From an uncultured Paracoccaceae bacterium (GTDB lineage Bacteria; Pseudomonadota; Alphaproteobacteria; Rhodobacterales; Rhodobacteraceae): DNA of 36,087 nucleotides. The notes beneath the pieces were generated by a model, which saw nothing but the letters and a program-made list of their open reading frames with translations, was not told the DNA's origin and made no database searches. Location of the stretch: contig CANNFU010000018.1 of the NCBI GenBank assembly GCA_947503965.1, positions 1-36,087 on the forward strand, given 5' to 3'. Each line of letters starts with the position of its first letter. Position 1 is the first letter of the stretch. The translations under genes were made by a program, and so were the position numbers. This document shows positions 14,167-22,100 of this stretch, piece after piece.

Positions 14167-14924
14167 ATACGCCCCAGGGCATGTTGCCGTCGATAGAAGC
14201 GCCTCAACTGCGCTTCTATCGCATGTATGAGACCGCTCAAAAACCGATGCTGGCGGACGAATCTGCCCACGGCCTTTTGCCAGTCCGAGCCTACCGGTAT
14301 TGTGAAGCCGCCCGTCGCGCTTCGGCAATTGGATGGTACGTGTTTCCTCCGATAGCGTTCTCGGTTCTTTACGATGGAGCGGCAGTTTTTTGGCGCTTTG
14401 ACGACAGTGAAGACTGGCGAGTCCTGGATGATGTAGTGTTATCCTCTGAGGCCCAACGATTTGATGCGGCCTGTCCTGAGGCTATGCAAGGACATTGTCC
14501 GCCCTTCTTAGGCGCGGCCGAGGAGGGAATGCTGCAGATTTCCACCGGTATGGCTCTGCGAACCAACCCTGGCTGGGGCGTCTTAATTCGAAAGCCCCCT
14601 AACGTACCACAAAAGAACCATCTAACCTTTTTTGAGGGTTTTGTTGAAACTGATACGTGGTTTGGTCCTCTTTTTATCAACCTGAGACCTGCTTTGACCA
14701 ATGTGACTGTCCGCTTTCAGCCAGATTGGCCGATCGCTTTCGTTCAACCAATCCCGAGCGCGCTGATGACTTACAAGCTTGCAGGGTGTGACAGCTACGT
14801 GCCCGCCGTCACGGATTTGACAAAGAAAGACTGGTCAGACCTTGCCCGCACCTTAACTTGCCGAGTCGGTCCGGATCGCGTTGTTGCGCAATACGCTCGG
14901 ACTGTTCGAAAACGATCCTCATAA
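14163..14924 (+). CDS. DUF6065-like protein, probable partner of the repeat peptide
   Basis: A 253-aa cytoplasmic protein, tentatively of the DUF6065 type from remembered patterns and not confirmed by search. Conserved-looking segments are LLPVRAYRYCEAARRAS (38-54), IGWYVFPPI (56-64), RTNPGWGVLIRKPPN (133-147), EGFVETDTWFGPLF (158-171) and PIAFVQPIP (190-198). The richness in Trp, Pro and Phe and the absence of a known nucleotide or Fe-S motif leave the chemistry open: a modifying enzyme, a peptide-binding chaperone or an immunity factor are all possible. The GTG start (14163) overlaps the TGA of the repeat peptide, so the two are translationally coupled. An ATG at 14181 is an alternative start. 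The DMT exporter begins 30 bp downstream. Confidence 0.75.
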   Translation: MNTPQGMLPSIEAPQLRFYRMYETAQKPMLADESAHGLLPVRAYRYCEAARRASAIGWYVFPPIAFSVLYDGAAVFWRFDDSEDWRVLDDVVLSSEAQRFDAACPEAMQGHCPPFLGAAEEGMLQISTGMALRTNPGWGVLIRKPPNVPQKNHLTFFEGFVETDTWFGPLFINLRPALTNVTVRFQPDWPIAFVQPIPSALMTYKLAGCDSYVPAVTDLTKKDWSDLARTLTCRVGPDRVVAQYARTVRKRSS

Positions 14925-14954
14925 TATGCTTCTCCTCCTTGGGTAGCACGACGG

Positions 14955-15818
14955 GTGCCTGAGTTGTTGCGCGTTGGCACGTTGCTTTATGCAATAGGGA
15001 TACTGTTGCTTGCTGCAATGGACGCTTTTGTAAAACTTATTGGAACCGACGTGGCAGTGGGACAGGTTTGGCTTTTCCGCGCCAGCGTCGCGTTTTTGCC
15101 CGTTTTACTTTTTGTCAGGTTTGTCGAAGGGCAGAGGCTCGCAACCGCACTTCATACTCAGAATCTTGGGCTTCAAGTTCTTCGTGGTTTTTTTGGAGCA
15201 GCAACTTTTCTGACCATTGTCCTAGCACTACGCGTATCAGAGCTTGCAGCAGTGGCAATCTTTGGGCTGACTTCCCCGTTGATTATGATTGTGATTGGGG
15301 TGCTGTTCTTGAGAGAGCGTGTCCGACCAGTCTTGATCGGGCTCTCTGGTTTGGCGTGCTGTGCGGCCTTTGCGATTGTGCCAACATCAGGGGATATCGT
15401 TTTAACAGGAGCGGCCTGGGCATTTCTTTCAGCCCTGTGCCATGCCTTTGCGGCTGTCATCGGGCGGATTTTAATGAGAAAGGATGCGCCGTCAACGATG
15501 GCGCTTTATACTAATATTGTTGCGATGTTTTGTGCTGTTTTTGTCGCGACGCTTGGTTCTTGGACTCCAATGAGCAGTATGGATTTTATGTACTGCGTTG
15601 TTGTTGGACTCTTGGGTGGGGGCAGCTATCTCTGCCTCGCTATTGCGATCAAGCATATCGAGCTCTCGCAAGCATCCCTTCTGGAATACACTGTCTATAT
15701 CTGGGCAGTGTTATTTGGATTTTCGATGTTCGCCGAAACGCCCAGCATCATACAAGTTTTGTCTGCCGTGGTAATTTGCTCTTGTGCGATCGCTATTGAT
15801 AAACTCAACTCAGACTAA
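14955..15818 (+). CDS. DMT superfamily (EamA) exporter
   Basis: A 287-aa membrane protein with about ten hydrophobic helices in two EamA repeats. The first includes GTLLYAIGILLLAAMDAFVK, the FRASVAFLPVLLF pattern and LQVLRGFFGAATFL; the second includes GAAWAFLSALCHAFAAV and ALYTNIVAMFCAVF, ending with LEYTVYIWAVLFGFSMFAE. EamA proteins usually export small metabolites such as amino acids, or take up nucleotide sugars. Position directly behind the repeat peptide and DUF6065-like gene suggests export of the mature product or of a precursor. The GTG at 14955 is the best start; no strong ribosome-binding site is visible. It is the last gene before the IS5 remnant. Confidence 0.88.
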   Translation: MPELLRVGTLLYAIGILLLAAMDAFVKLIGTDVAVGQVWLFRASVAFLPVLLFVRFVEGQRLATALHTQNLGLQVLRGFFGAATFLTIVLALRVSELAAVAIFGLTSPLIMIVIGVLFLRERVRPVLIGLSGLACCAAFAIVPTSGDIVLTGAAWAFLSALCHAFAAVIGRILMRKDAPSTMALYTNIVAMFCAVFVATLGSWTPMSSMDFMYCVVVGLLGGGSYLCLAIAIKHIELSQASLLEYTVYIWAVLFGFSMFAETPSIIQVLSAVVICSCAIAIDKLNSD

Positions 15819-15848
15819 CATTTCGGGAAACTTTGTGTTGTTTGGCAA

Positions 15849-15965
15849 GCTAGGGTCAGGACTCATAACCAACATATGACGGTTGCGGCGAGAGCGATTT
15901 CTGAGAGGAAGACCTTGGGGCATCGATCATAGCGGGTTGAGATGGACCTGTTGCGCTTTTGTTAG
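15849..15965 (-). mobile_element. IS5-family 3'-end remnant
   Basis: On the minus strand, 15961 to 15863 reads QKRNRSISTRYDRCPKVFLS followed by EIALAATVICWL and a stop. This is the characteristic C-terminus of an IS5-family (IS427-group-like) transposase. Just outside the stop is gctagggtcagg (15849-15860), which resembles the terminal inverted repeat of such elements. Everything upstream is gone. It forms the right border of the peptide cassette. Confidence 0.8.
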
Positions 15966-16010
15966 ATAGACTGCTGAAGGGTATTAACTCGCGAGCCTCG
16001 TTGGTGGCTC

Positions 16011-16535
16011 TCAGTGTTTCCGAGTGTTCCTCAACCCATTCAAATTCAGGATGTAGAAAACCCTAATTGCTGCCGACAGGACCATGAAAAGCAGTATGGC
16101 GGCAACATACCGCCCGGCGTTTGGCTCGTAAGCCCGCGTGCCCAATAAGTAGAATTCCACTTGTGTCCCTATCGTCGGCTGTTCGCTAGCTTTCATGAAG
16201 GTTGGTACTGTGACGGTCTGTCCTGAAGCATCGGTGAACTCGACTATTCGCTCATACTCTGGCGTGTCAGGCGGCCCGCGATAGGCGGCGTAGGGCTTAA
16301 CGAGCGTTGTGTTGAAATCAACAATGGTGCCGGTATACTTTGGACTTAGGGTTTGCGCGAACAAATCCCTGGCGATCCCAAATGCCATCACAAAGCAGCA
16401 AAAGATTAACACCGTAAGAACCACAACCTGATAACCTGACCTGAACCAATCTGGTGTGTCAGTTTGGGTTCTGAGCCGATAGCCAAGATAGAGGCCAAGA
16501 GGAGCTGCTACCAGAAGTAAGACGAAATTGTTCAT
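16011..16535 (-). CDS. DUF3592-like membrane protein
   Basis: A 174-aa protein with two N-terminal helices (MNNFVLLLVAAPLGLYLGYR; VVVLTVLIFCCFVMAFGIA), an extracytoplasmic beta-rich segment and a C-terminal helix (YVAAILLFMVLSAAIRVFYI). The middle part, TGTIVDFNTTL to YERIVEFTDASGQTVTV to GTQVEFYLLG, follows the DUF3592 pattern of a conversion-type beta domain between membrane helices. Function is unknown for the family. I chose the ATG at 16535 because the upstream in-frame extension to 16688 is not protein-like and would overlap the divergent gene. The gene lies between IS remnants. Confidence 0.7.
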   Translation of the reverse strand: MNNFVLLLVAAPLGLYLGYRLRTQTDTPDWFRSGYQVVVLTVLIFCCFVMAFGIARDLFAQTLSPKYTGTIVDFNTTLVKPYAAYRGPPDTPEYERIVEFTDASGQTVTVPTFMKASEQPTIGTQVEFYLLGTRAYEPNAGRYVAAILLFMVLSAAIRVFYILNLNGLRNTRKH

Positions 16536-16679
16536 ATACGATCCAAGTATCCACACGTATTGCGCGTGCAATGTTACTATATATCCTCTGGCAATGCATA
16601 ATAACCTTAGTTTTAGGCTTTGGAACAATAAACCCGCATTGGTCACGTTGTGCAGACCACTCAACAATCGGAGCAAATC

Positions 16680-17507
16680 ATGAGTCAAGGAACAGTTGCT
16701 TTCATGGGGCTTTTGGCATGCACCAGCTTGCCCTCATTTGGGTTTGGAGCCGAGACAGGGACAATTCGTTTGGCGACGGTTGTCACCACCCAACAAGGCG
16801 GCGGCACGACAACAAATACCATCAGCTATAATGCGCGCGGACTTCCGTCACAGTATGATATAAAAGGGAGTGGGCTTATTGGCATTTCAGGGACTGTGAA
16901 CCTGACTTACAATGCTGATGACCAGATCGTTCGTATGGAGTCCACATTCGCCTCGCTTTTCGGGGAACAGACCGAAGAAACCTACTACACATACGAAACA
17001 ACAGGTGCGCGGCGCTTGATCAGTGTCCAGAGCACTGTTTCCAATGGCTACACGTTTCTCAAGCAATTTTCTTACAGTCCGGATGGCCGCGTGGTAGGTA
17101 TGACAATGCAAGGCGACGGCCCGGATGGACCAATTTCAGCGGCCTATACGGTGGATTATGACGATGCAGGCCGCATTGCAAGCAGCGCGCACACTTATTC
17201 GGCCGGTCAGATCAGCGATGCAGGTTTCTACAACGTCGTATACGACGATGATGGTGCGCTGTTGTCCCATACGAGCAGGCAACCTCTGAATGAGCAAATC
17301 AGTGCAACTTACATTCATACTCAATTGACGATGACGGTTCGTGAAACAATGGGCGGCGCTGAGGGTGATGCCGGCTTGTTCAGCGAGAAAGTATCAACCT
17401 TCGCGTCTGGCCCGTGTCGAGTGCCGCAAATCAATGACGGTTTCACAGTTGAACAAATCTTCAACGGCCCCCCGGGGTTCAATCCTGATGGCTTTTGTCG
17501 AAACTGA
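16680..17507 (+). CDS. Exported YD/RHS-repeat-like protein
   Basis: A 275-aa protein starting at the ATG 16680 behind GGAG at 16672-16675. The first 24 residues are hydrophobic (VAFMGLLACTSLPSFGFGAE). They look like an export signal, possibly a lipoprotein signal (LLAC), but lack the usual basic start. The rest is a series of beta-hairpin units of YD/RHS type: ISYNARGLPSQYDI, LTYNADDQIVRME, FSYSPDGRVVGMTM, VDYDDAGRIASSA, VVYDDDGALLSHT. Two cysteines near the C-terminus (GPCRVP, GFCRN) may pair. It is too small for an RHS toxin and has no toxin tip, so a stand-alone envelope or extracellular role is likelier. Confidence 0.7.
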   Translation: MSQGTVAFMGLLACTSLPSFGFGAETGTIRLATVVTTQQGGGTTTNTISYNARGLPSQYDIKGSGLIGISGTVNLTYNADDQIVRMESTFASLFGEQTEETYYTYETTGARRLISVQSTVSNGYTFLKQFSYSPDGRVVGMTMQGDGPDGPISAAYTVDYDDAGRIASSAHTYSAGQISDAGFYNVVYDDDGALLSHTSRQPLNEQISATYIHTQLTMTVRETMGGAEGDAGLFSEKVSTFASGPCRVPQINDGFTVEQIFNGPPGFNPDGFCRN

Positions 17508-17767
17508 ATGTAGCTCTCATCACAGGATGAGCGTAGGACACCGTGCAAAGCTGGACAGAACTAAGGGCTCAGGTCAGCGTCGTTCGAGCTCGGCTCGGCT
17601 CGGCAGAAGCCCTAAAGAGCCTTTGAGGTTGTTAAAGCGACAGTAACAGAGATCACCAAGGAGATTTTCGACTTTCCCGGAGGAAGATGTTTCGAATTCA
17701 AAGAGCCGTGCGGTAATGCAATGGCCATACTGAACAAAAAGTGGCGCCTGAGCCTGATCTGCGAAAG
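17508..17767. other. Gene-free stretch upstream of IS30
   Basis: No gene is supported. A minus-strand frame (17774 to 17574, 66 aa) exists but has no ribosome-binding site or family signal. A short run of ctcgg units occurs near 17590-17602. Confidence 0.3.
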
Positions 17768-17806
17768 CGGTCATTGGTGCAACTGCAGCGAAAGCCCGGT
17801 TTGTCC
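17768..17806. repeat. Dispersed repeat copy interrupted by IS30
   Basis: Aligned with 26441-26480, 31 of 40 positions match over 17768-17807, including ctgcagcgaaa and tttgtccg. The copy continues on the far side of the IS30 element at 19033 (ccgcact). Removing the element and one CC gives tttgtccgcact, which is exactly the sequence in the 26.4-kb copy. Confidence 0.75.
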
Positions 17807-19032
17807 GGTGATTTCAACGGATCGTCGCAACACTTTAATCTTTTGGGAAGATGGAGTGTAAGTGATGGCCTACAGAACGCGGATATTTTTCACCGAGAGG
17901 CAAAAGGCTGAGATTTGGGATCGGTGGCAACGCGGAGAGTCGATGAGTTCGATCGGACGTGTGTTTGATCGTGGATCTTCGTCAATTTATCCACTGCTTG
18001 AACGTTCTGGTGGTATCAGGCCAGCAGCGCGCACGCGATCTCGGTTGGCGCTTACACTTGCTGAGCGCGAAGAGATATCACGTGGCCTTGTCGCCAAGCA
18101 TTCGCTGCGATCCATAGCACGCGGCCTGGGCCGAGCGCCCTCAACCATCAGCCGTGAAGTGCGTCGCAATAGCGGTATTCAGCAGTATCGCGCGGCGATA
18201 TCTGATGCGCGTGCTTGGGAGCGGGCACGCCGCCCCAAGCCATGCAAGCTTGTTGGCAATGACTATCTTTGCCGCATGATATCGACCAAGCTGCAGCGCA
18301 AGTGGTCTCCACAACAAATCGCAGGCTGGCTCATGCGCGAACACCCTGATGATGAAGGCAAACGCATCTCGCACGAGACGATTTATCGAAGCCTGTTTAT
18401 TCAGACACGCGGCGTTCTGAAGAAGGAATTACAGGCGCATCTTCGTGCAACACGCTCCATCAGACGCTCGCGTCACGCGACGTTGAAGCGGACCGGATTG
18501 GGAAAGTTCAATGATGCTGTTTCTATTCGCGACAGGCCTGCTGATATTGAAGACCGCGCGGTGCCAGGACACTGGGAGGGTGACCTGATCGCGGGTTCCA
18601 AGAACAGCTTCATCGCCACACTGGTGGAACGCAACACCCGCTTTGTGATGCTGGCAAAGGTCAGCAATAAGGATAGCCACAGCGTCATTCAGGCATTGAT
18701 CAAGCAGTCACGCAAGTTGCCAAAAGAACTGTACCGCTCTCTGACATGGGATCGCGGCACCGAGATGGCGGGGCATAAGGCGTTCACCTTAGCGACTGAT
18801 ATCGATGTCTTCCTTTGCGAACCTCACTCGCCATGGCAGCGCGGCACCAACGAGAACACAAATCGTTTGTTACGCCAGTACTTTCCAAAGGGCACGGATT
18901 TGTCGATACATAGCCAAGCAAAGCTGAGTGCTGTCGCCAGGCAGCTCAATGAGCGACCACGAAAAACGCTGGGATACCAAACACCAGCAGAACGGTTTAA
19001 CGCATGTGTTGCAGCGATCCGTTGAAATCACC
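17807..19032 (+). mobile_element. Complete IS30-family insertion sequence
   Basis: A 1226-bp element. Its 27-bp terminal inverted repeats are at 17807-17833 and 19006-19032 and match at 25 of 27 positions (both begin ggtgatttcaacggatcg, read inward). It is flanked by CC at 17805-17806 and at 19033-19034, the 2-bp duplication typical of some IS30 elements. The right repeat overlaps the end of the transposase gene. The single intact transposase makes it potentially active. Confidence 0.92.
17865..19025 (+). CDS. IS30-family transposase
   Basis: A 386-aa DDE transposase. N-terminal helix-turn-helix regions (FFTERQKAEIWDRWQRGESM; LRSIARGLGRAPSTISREVR) bind the element ends. The catalytic core has the first Asp in GHWEGDLIAG, the second in LTWDRGTEMAGH and the Glu in RGTNENTNRLLRQYFP, the hallmark IS30 C-terminal motif. 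A GTG directly precedes the ATG; I take the ATG at 17865. There are no frameshifts, so it is probably functional. Confidence 0.94.
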   Translation: MAYRTRIFFTERQKAEIWDRWQRGESMSSIGRVFDRGSSSIYPLLERSGGIRPAARTRSRLALTLAEREEISRGLVAKHSLRSIARGLGRAPSTISREVRRNSGIQQYRAAISDARAWERARRPKPCKLVGNDYLCRMISTKLQRKWSPQQIAGWLMREHPDDEGKRISHETIYRSLFIQTRGVLKKELQAHLRATRSIRRSRHATLKRTGLGKFNDAVSIRDRPADIEDRAVPGHWEGDLIAGSKNSFIATLVERNTRFVMLAKVSNKDSHSVIQALIKQSRKLPKELYRSLTWDRGTEMAGHKAFTLATDIDVFLCEPHSPWQRGTNENTNRLLRQYFPKGTDLSIHSQAKLSAVARQLNERPRKTLGYQTPAERFNACVAAIR

Positions 19033-19081
19033 CCGCACTGCGGACCTCGCTGTTCCTCACGACCGGCAGGCGCAAAAACGT

Positions 19082-19118
19082 GACAAAAACCCCTTCTATT
19101 TTGCCGGGGGTTTTTGTC
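19082..19118. terminator. Hairpin, terminator-like
   Basis: A perfect 12-bp stem, gacaaaaacccc (19082-19093) with ggggtttttgtc (19107-19118), encloses a 13-base loop. T-runs within the arms on both strands suit a bidirectional terminator between the plus-strand IS30 region and the minus-strand SDR gene. Confidence 0.6.
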
Positions 19119-19219
19119 CAGACTAAGCGATTGATCCGGCATGGGGCAGGGGAGGACGGCACAAACGACCGTTTTCGCCGCCTCGATCTAATTCCTGCCA
19201 TTCGTTCATCACGCGGCGA

Positions 19220-19285
19220 AAGCTATAAGAGCCCATTTCACCGGATGCTGCGGTCAGCACGAAGGTCCGCTTTGACGAAAGGTAC
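19220..19285 (-). repeat. Dispersed repeat fragment
   Basis: Read on the minus strand, this stretch contains ctgaccgcagcatccggt. It resembles the repeat copy at 34518-34565 (ccgcagcatccggt), and is preceded by tcaaagcggac as near 26436. It is a partial, degenerate copy in an otherwise gene-free gap of 286 bases. Confidence 0.5.
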
Positions 19286-19311
19286 GGTGATTCAATCCGC
19301 CAGTACGACGA

Positions 19312-20259
19312 TCAGAGTACCCAGCTGAACCCCGTCGCCTCTTCAGAGACGTCCCACAGCTTTTCCATGACCGCCTTGTCATAAGCGTGGGGATTCAGCG
19401 TGCCCTTGCCAACAGGTCCGCCCGTTTGCATCAACCCGGTCGGGCCATAAAGCGCGCGTTGTTCCAGCCCGTCCTCGGTCGCGCACATGATCTCGGGGTA
19501 AGCCCCTTTTTCGGCCGTTTGAACCATCGGCGTCTTGCTCATCAGCCACCACGTCATCCGCGTCATGAGACCTCCACTGGTGCTGATAAGTGATGTCGCG
19601 GAGGCACCCGGATGGCAGACGTAGACTTTGACATCCTTGCCGCTCCCTTCAAGGCGGTCCTGCAACTCGTATGCAAACATCATCTGCGCCAGCTTGCTTT
19701 GGCTATAAACAGGATTGGCGCTGTAGTTCTTGTCCCAATTCATATCATCGAACTGGATGGTTTTGATCCCCAAGTTGTAGCCAAGGCTGGCGACAACGAC
19801 GATACGGCCTTTGCTGGCTTCGATCCGGTCAAACAACATTCCGCACAGTACGAAATGACCGTAATGATTTGTGCCAAGCTGACTTTCAAACCCATCAACT
19901 GTGAACTTCTGGGTCGGCACTTGTGCGATAGCTGCGTTGCAGATCAGCGCGTCGATTTGGTGAACCGTTTTCACCACCTCCTCTGCGGCGGCGCGCACGC
20001 TTGCGAGATCAGACAGGTCCATACGCACAAAGCTTACATCGGCCTCCGCGCCAAACTCGTCTTTCAGTTCTTTGGCAGCGGCGGTTGATTTGTCTGCGCT
20101 GCGGTTCAGCATCACGACCTTAGCGCCCTTGGACAGAAAAGTACGTGCGGCCTGGAAGCCAGCACCTGCGTTGGCACCGGTGATCACATAGGTTTTCCCT
20201 GCGAGTGATCCGAGACGCTCCGGCTTCCAGCCTTTCGGCCCGAATGTCGTATCTGCCAT
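19312..20259 (-). CDS. Short-chain dehydrogenase/reductase
   Basis: A 315-aa NAD(P)-dependent oxidoreductase of the retinol-dehydrogenase / protochlorophyllide-reductase-like branch of the SDR family. The cofactor motif TGANAGAG is at 28-35, the structural ICNAA at 106-110, the catalytic S158 in VVVASLG, and Y185/K189 in VYSQSKLA. After the core, the CHPGASATSL segment marks the substrate loop. AAGGAAC lies just ahead of the ATG at 20259. It is divergently paired with an AraC regulator, a common arrangement for inducible alcohol or aldehyde metabolism. The substrate is not readable from sequence. Confidence 0.9.
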   Translation of the reverse strand: MADTTFGPKGWKPERLGSLAGKTYVITGANAGAGFQAARTFLSKGAKVVMLNRSADKSTAAAKELKDEFGAEADVSFVRMDLSDLASVRAAAEEVVKTVHQIDALICNAAIAQVPTQKFTVDGFESQLGTNHYGHFVLCGMLFDRIEASKGRIVVVASLGYNLGIKTIQFDDMNWDKNYSANPVYSQSKLAQMMFAYELQDRLEGSGKDVKVYVCHPGASATSLISTSGGLMTRMTWWLMSKTPMVQTAEKGAYPEIMCATEDGLEQRALYGPTGLMQTGGPVGKGTLNPHAYDKAVMEKLWDVSEEATGFSWVL

Positions 20260-20428
20260 TGTATTGTTCCTTATGACGTCGGCACATCAGCCGCGTTGTG
20301 CATGTTGGTGTCCTAAAAATGTAGGTAGCTCTCAATGAATCCTGAAAATAGGCGAGATCGTCGCGAATACTTGCCTGATTGTCTCAGTTGGGTTGCCAGC
20401 GCTGATTCTGCGACACTAAATTGGCCGC

Positions 20429-21322
20429 ATGAGCAAACAACGTATCAAACAGCTTATCGAAGACCGTACTGACCAAGACGGTTTGACGGAATCCGGCATT
20501 CCGGGTGTGCGTTTGTTTCGGGCGACAGAAGCGATCCCGTGTGTTCCTGCGGTGTATGAACCCAGCGTCGTTGCTATCGCGAGTGGTTCCAAGGAGGCCG
20601 TTTTGGATGGCCACAGATACATCTACGACCATAGCAAGTATTTATGCTGCCCGATGTCGATGCCAGTAAAGGCCGGGACCCCCAATGCATCGATTGATGA
20701 TCCTCTTTATGGTGTTTTCATTTCGCTGAACCAACGGGTCATGACGGAACTGACGTTAGAGATGGAAAATGTCGGCGGCGCGCTCCCCATGGTCAAAGGC
20801 GACTTGCGCGCGCAGGGGATCAGACTGGCAGAGTGGGATGAAGGTTTCACCGATGCGCTGCAGCGACTGTTGCAGCTTGGCGCAAATCCAACCGACGCGG
20901 CGGTGCTTGGGGATGCAAGGCTGCGCGAGTTGTACTATGCGATCCTTCAGGGTGAGGCGGGCATGTTTGCACGACAAGCCTTTGGCGCTGGTAACGCCAT
21001 TGCACGGTCCATTGCGCATGTGTCGTCCCATTTGGATGCGCCAATCTCTATTGATGAGATGGCAGCCCGTGCAGGCATGAGCCGTGCCGTTTTTCATCGC
21101 AAATTCAAACAGGTCACAACGATGGCCCCGATCCAATTCGTAAAATCAATGCGCCTCAACAACGCTGCCATGAAGATTGCAGGGGGCATGACAGTGAACG
21201 AGGCGGCAATCGATGTGGGATACGTCAGCCCTTCCCAGTTCAGCCGAGAGTTCAAGCGGATGTATGGGCAGTCGCCACGGCAATGGTCTGAGGCACAGCA
21301 ACTTCCGGTGGGGGCAATGTGA
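20429..21322 (+). CDS. AraC family regulator with AraC_N domain
   Basis: A 297-aa regulator. The N-terminal AraC_N-type sensor (about residues 20-170) includes YEPSVVAIASGSKEAVLDGH and LCCPMSMPVKAGT. Two helix-turn-helix motifs follow at about 195-290, APISIDEMAARAGMSRAVFH and VNEAAIDVGYVSPSQFSREF, ending GQSPRQW. Members of this branch, such as YqhC, respond to aldehydes and control an adjacent reductase. The divergent SDR gene 169 bp away is the likely target. Confidence 0.9.
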   Translation: MSKQRIKQLIEDRTDQDGLTESGIPGVRLFRATEAIPCVPAVYEPSVVAIASGSKEAVLDGHRYIYDHSKYLCCPMSMPVKAGTPNASIDDPLYGVFISLNQRVMTELTLEMENVGGALPMVKGDLRAQGIRLAEWDEGFTDALQRLLQLGANPTDAAVLGDARLRELYYAILQGEAGMFARQAFGAGNAIARSIAHVSSHLDAPISIDEMAARAGMSRAVFHRKFKQVTTMAPIQFVKSMRLNNAAMKIAGGMTVNEAAIDVGYVSPSQFSREFKRMYGQSPRQWSEAQQLPVGAM

Positions 21323-21380
21323 GGATTTGCGATTTGGCTGAACAATGATGAAAGCGAAATGCCTGCGCGAATGTACGCCT

Positions 21381-21977
21381 TTAGGGCGCCACAGCGCTCT
21401 TCGGTCGTATGTACCAATACCAAACTCGATAGGCCTCAAGCACAGCCAAGGGACCAAAATGAACAAGTGCCGGGCCTATACCGCTCCAATTATGCAATGC
21501 AGCCCAATGAACCAGCGTTAAGACGGCTGCAGCGTAGGTCGAACGTTGCAAGGTCTTCCAGGCTGGCCCCATGCGACGCACGAAGTAGTCTATCGAAGTG
21601 ACTGCCAAAGGGATGAAGATCACGAAGGCGATCCATCCTGTCCAAATATACAGCTTCGGTAGATCGGCCAACACGCGGGCCGCTGAACCCTCATCTATCA
21701 GGTAAAGGACTGTATGCATGGCTGCATAGCCGAACGCCGCCACTCCAAAATAGCGTCTGTTCTTCTTAAGCCACTGAGGACCGCGCCATCCACGAAAGAG
21801 CAAGACCAACGGGGATGCCAACATCGCGATTATCATGAATCGGGCAGAAAATTCGCCGGTTGGATGAAGCAGTTGATGGATAACCCTTGGGTCCTCCGAT
21901 GTCGCCAGTTGGGCAGAAAATCCAAGTGCCGGGAGAGCCAAGAGCACCCAAAGCCAATAGGGAGACAAACGAGACAC
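21381..21977 (-). CDS. Ferric-reductase-like / MsrQ-like heme membrane protein
   Basis: A 198-aa membrane protein with about six helices. Histidines sit in the pattern of a ferric-reductase-like domain: HQLLHPTGEFSARFMI, AAFGYAAMHTVLYL and AAVLTLVHWAALH. MsrQ-type proteins hold heme b and feed electrons to the periplasmic methionine-sulfoxide reductase MsrP, but no msrP is nearby, so the electron partner is unknown. The start is GTG at 21977 with AAAGG about 10 bp upstream. It is the last gene of a four-gene minus-strand series beginning at 23746. Confidence 0.8.
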   Translation of the reverse strand: MSRLSPYWLWVLLALPALGFSAQLATSEDPRVIHQLLHPTGEFSARFMIIAMLASPLVLLFRGWRGPQWLKKNRRYFGVAAFGYAAMHTVLYLIDEGSAARVLADLPKLYIWTGWIAFVIFIPLAVTSIDYFVRRMGPAWKTLQRSTYAAAVLTLVHWAALHNWSGIGPALVHFGPLAVLEAYRVWYWYIRPKSAVAP

Positions 21978-22100
21978 GGGACAAACCTTTCAGACGTTGA
22001 TGCGCAACAAGCGCGTTCTTTGAAGTTAAACGGGAGTGTCAGCACTTTCCGTCGGGCCCGACGCATTTAACCGCTTCTGCAACACTGCAAGCAATCGGCT

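Noticed and set aside
17574..17774. 66-aa minus-strand gene
   Set aside because: No ribosome-binding site and no recognisable domain, and it overlaps the dispersed repeat.
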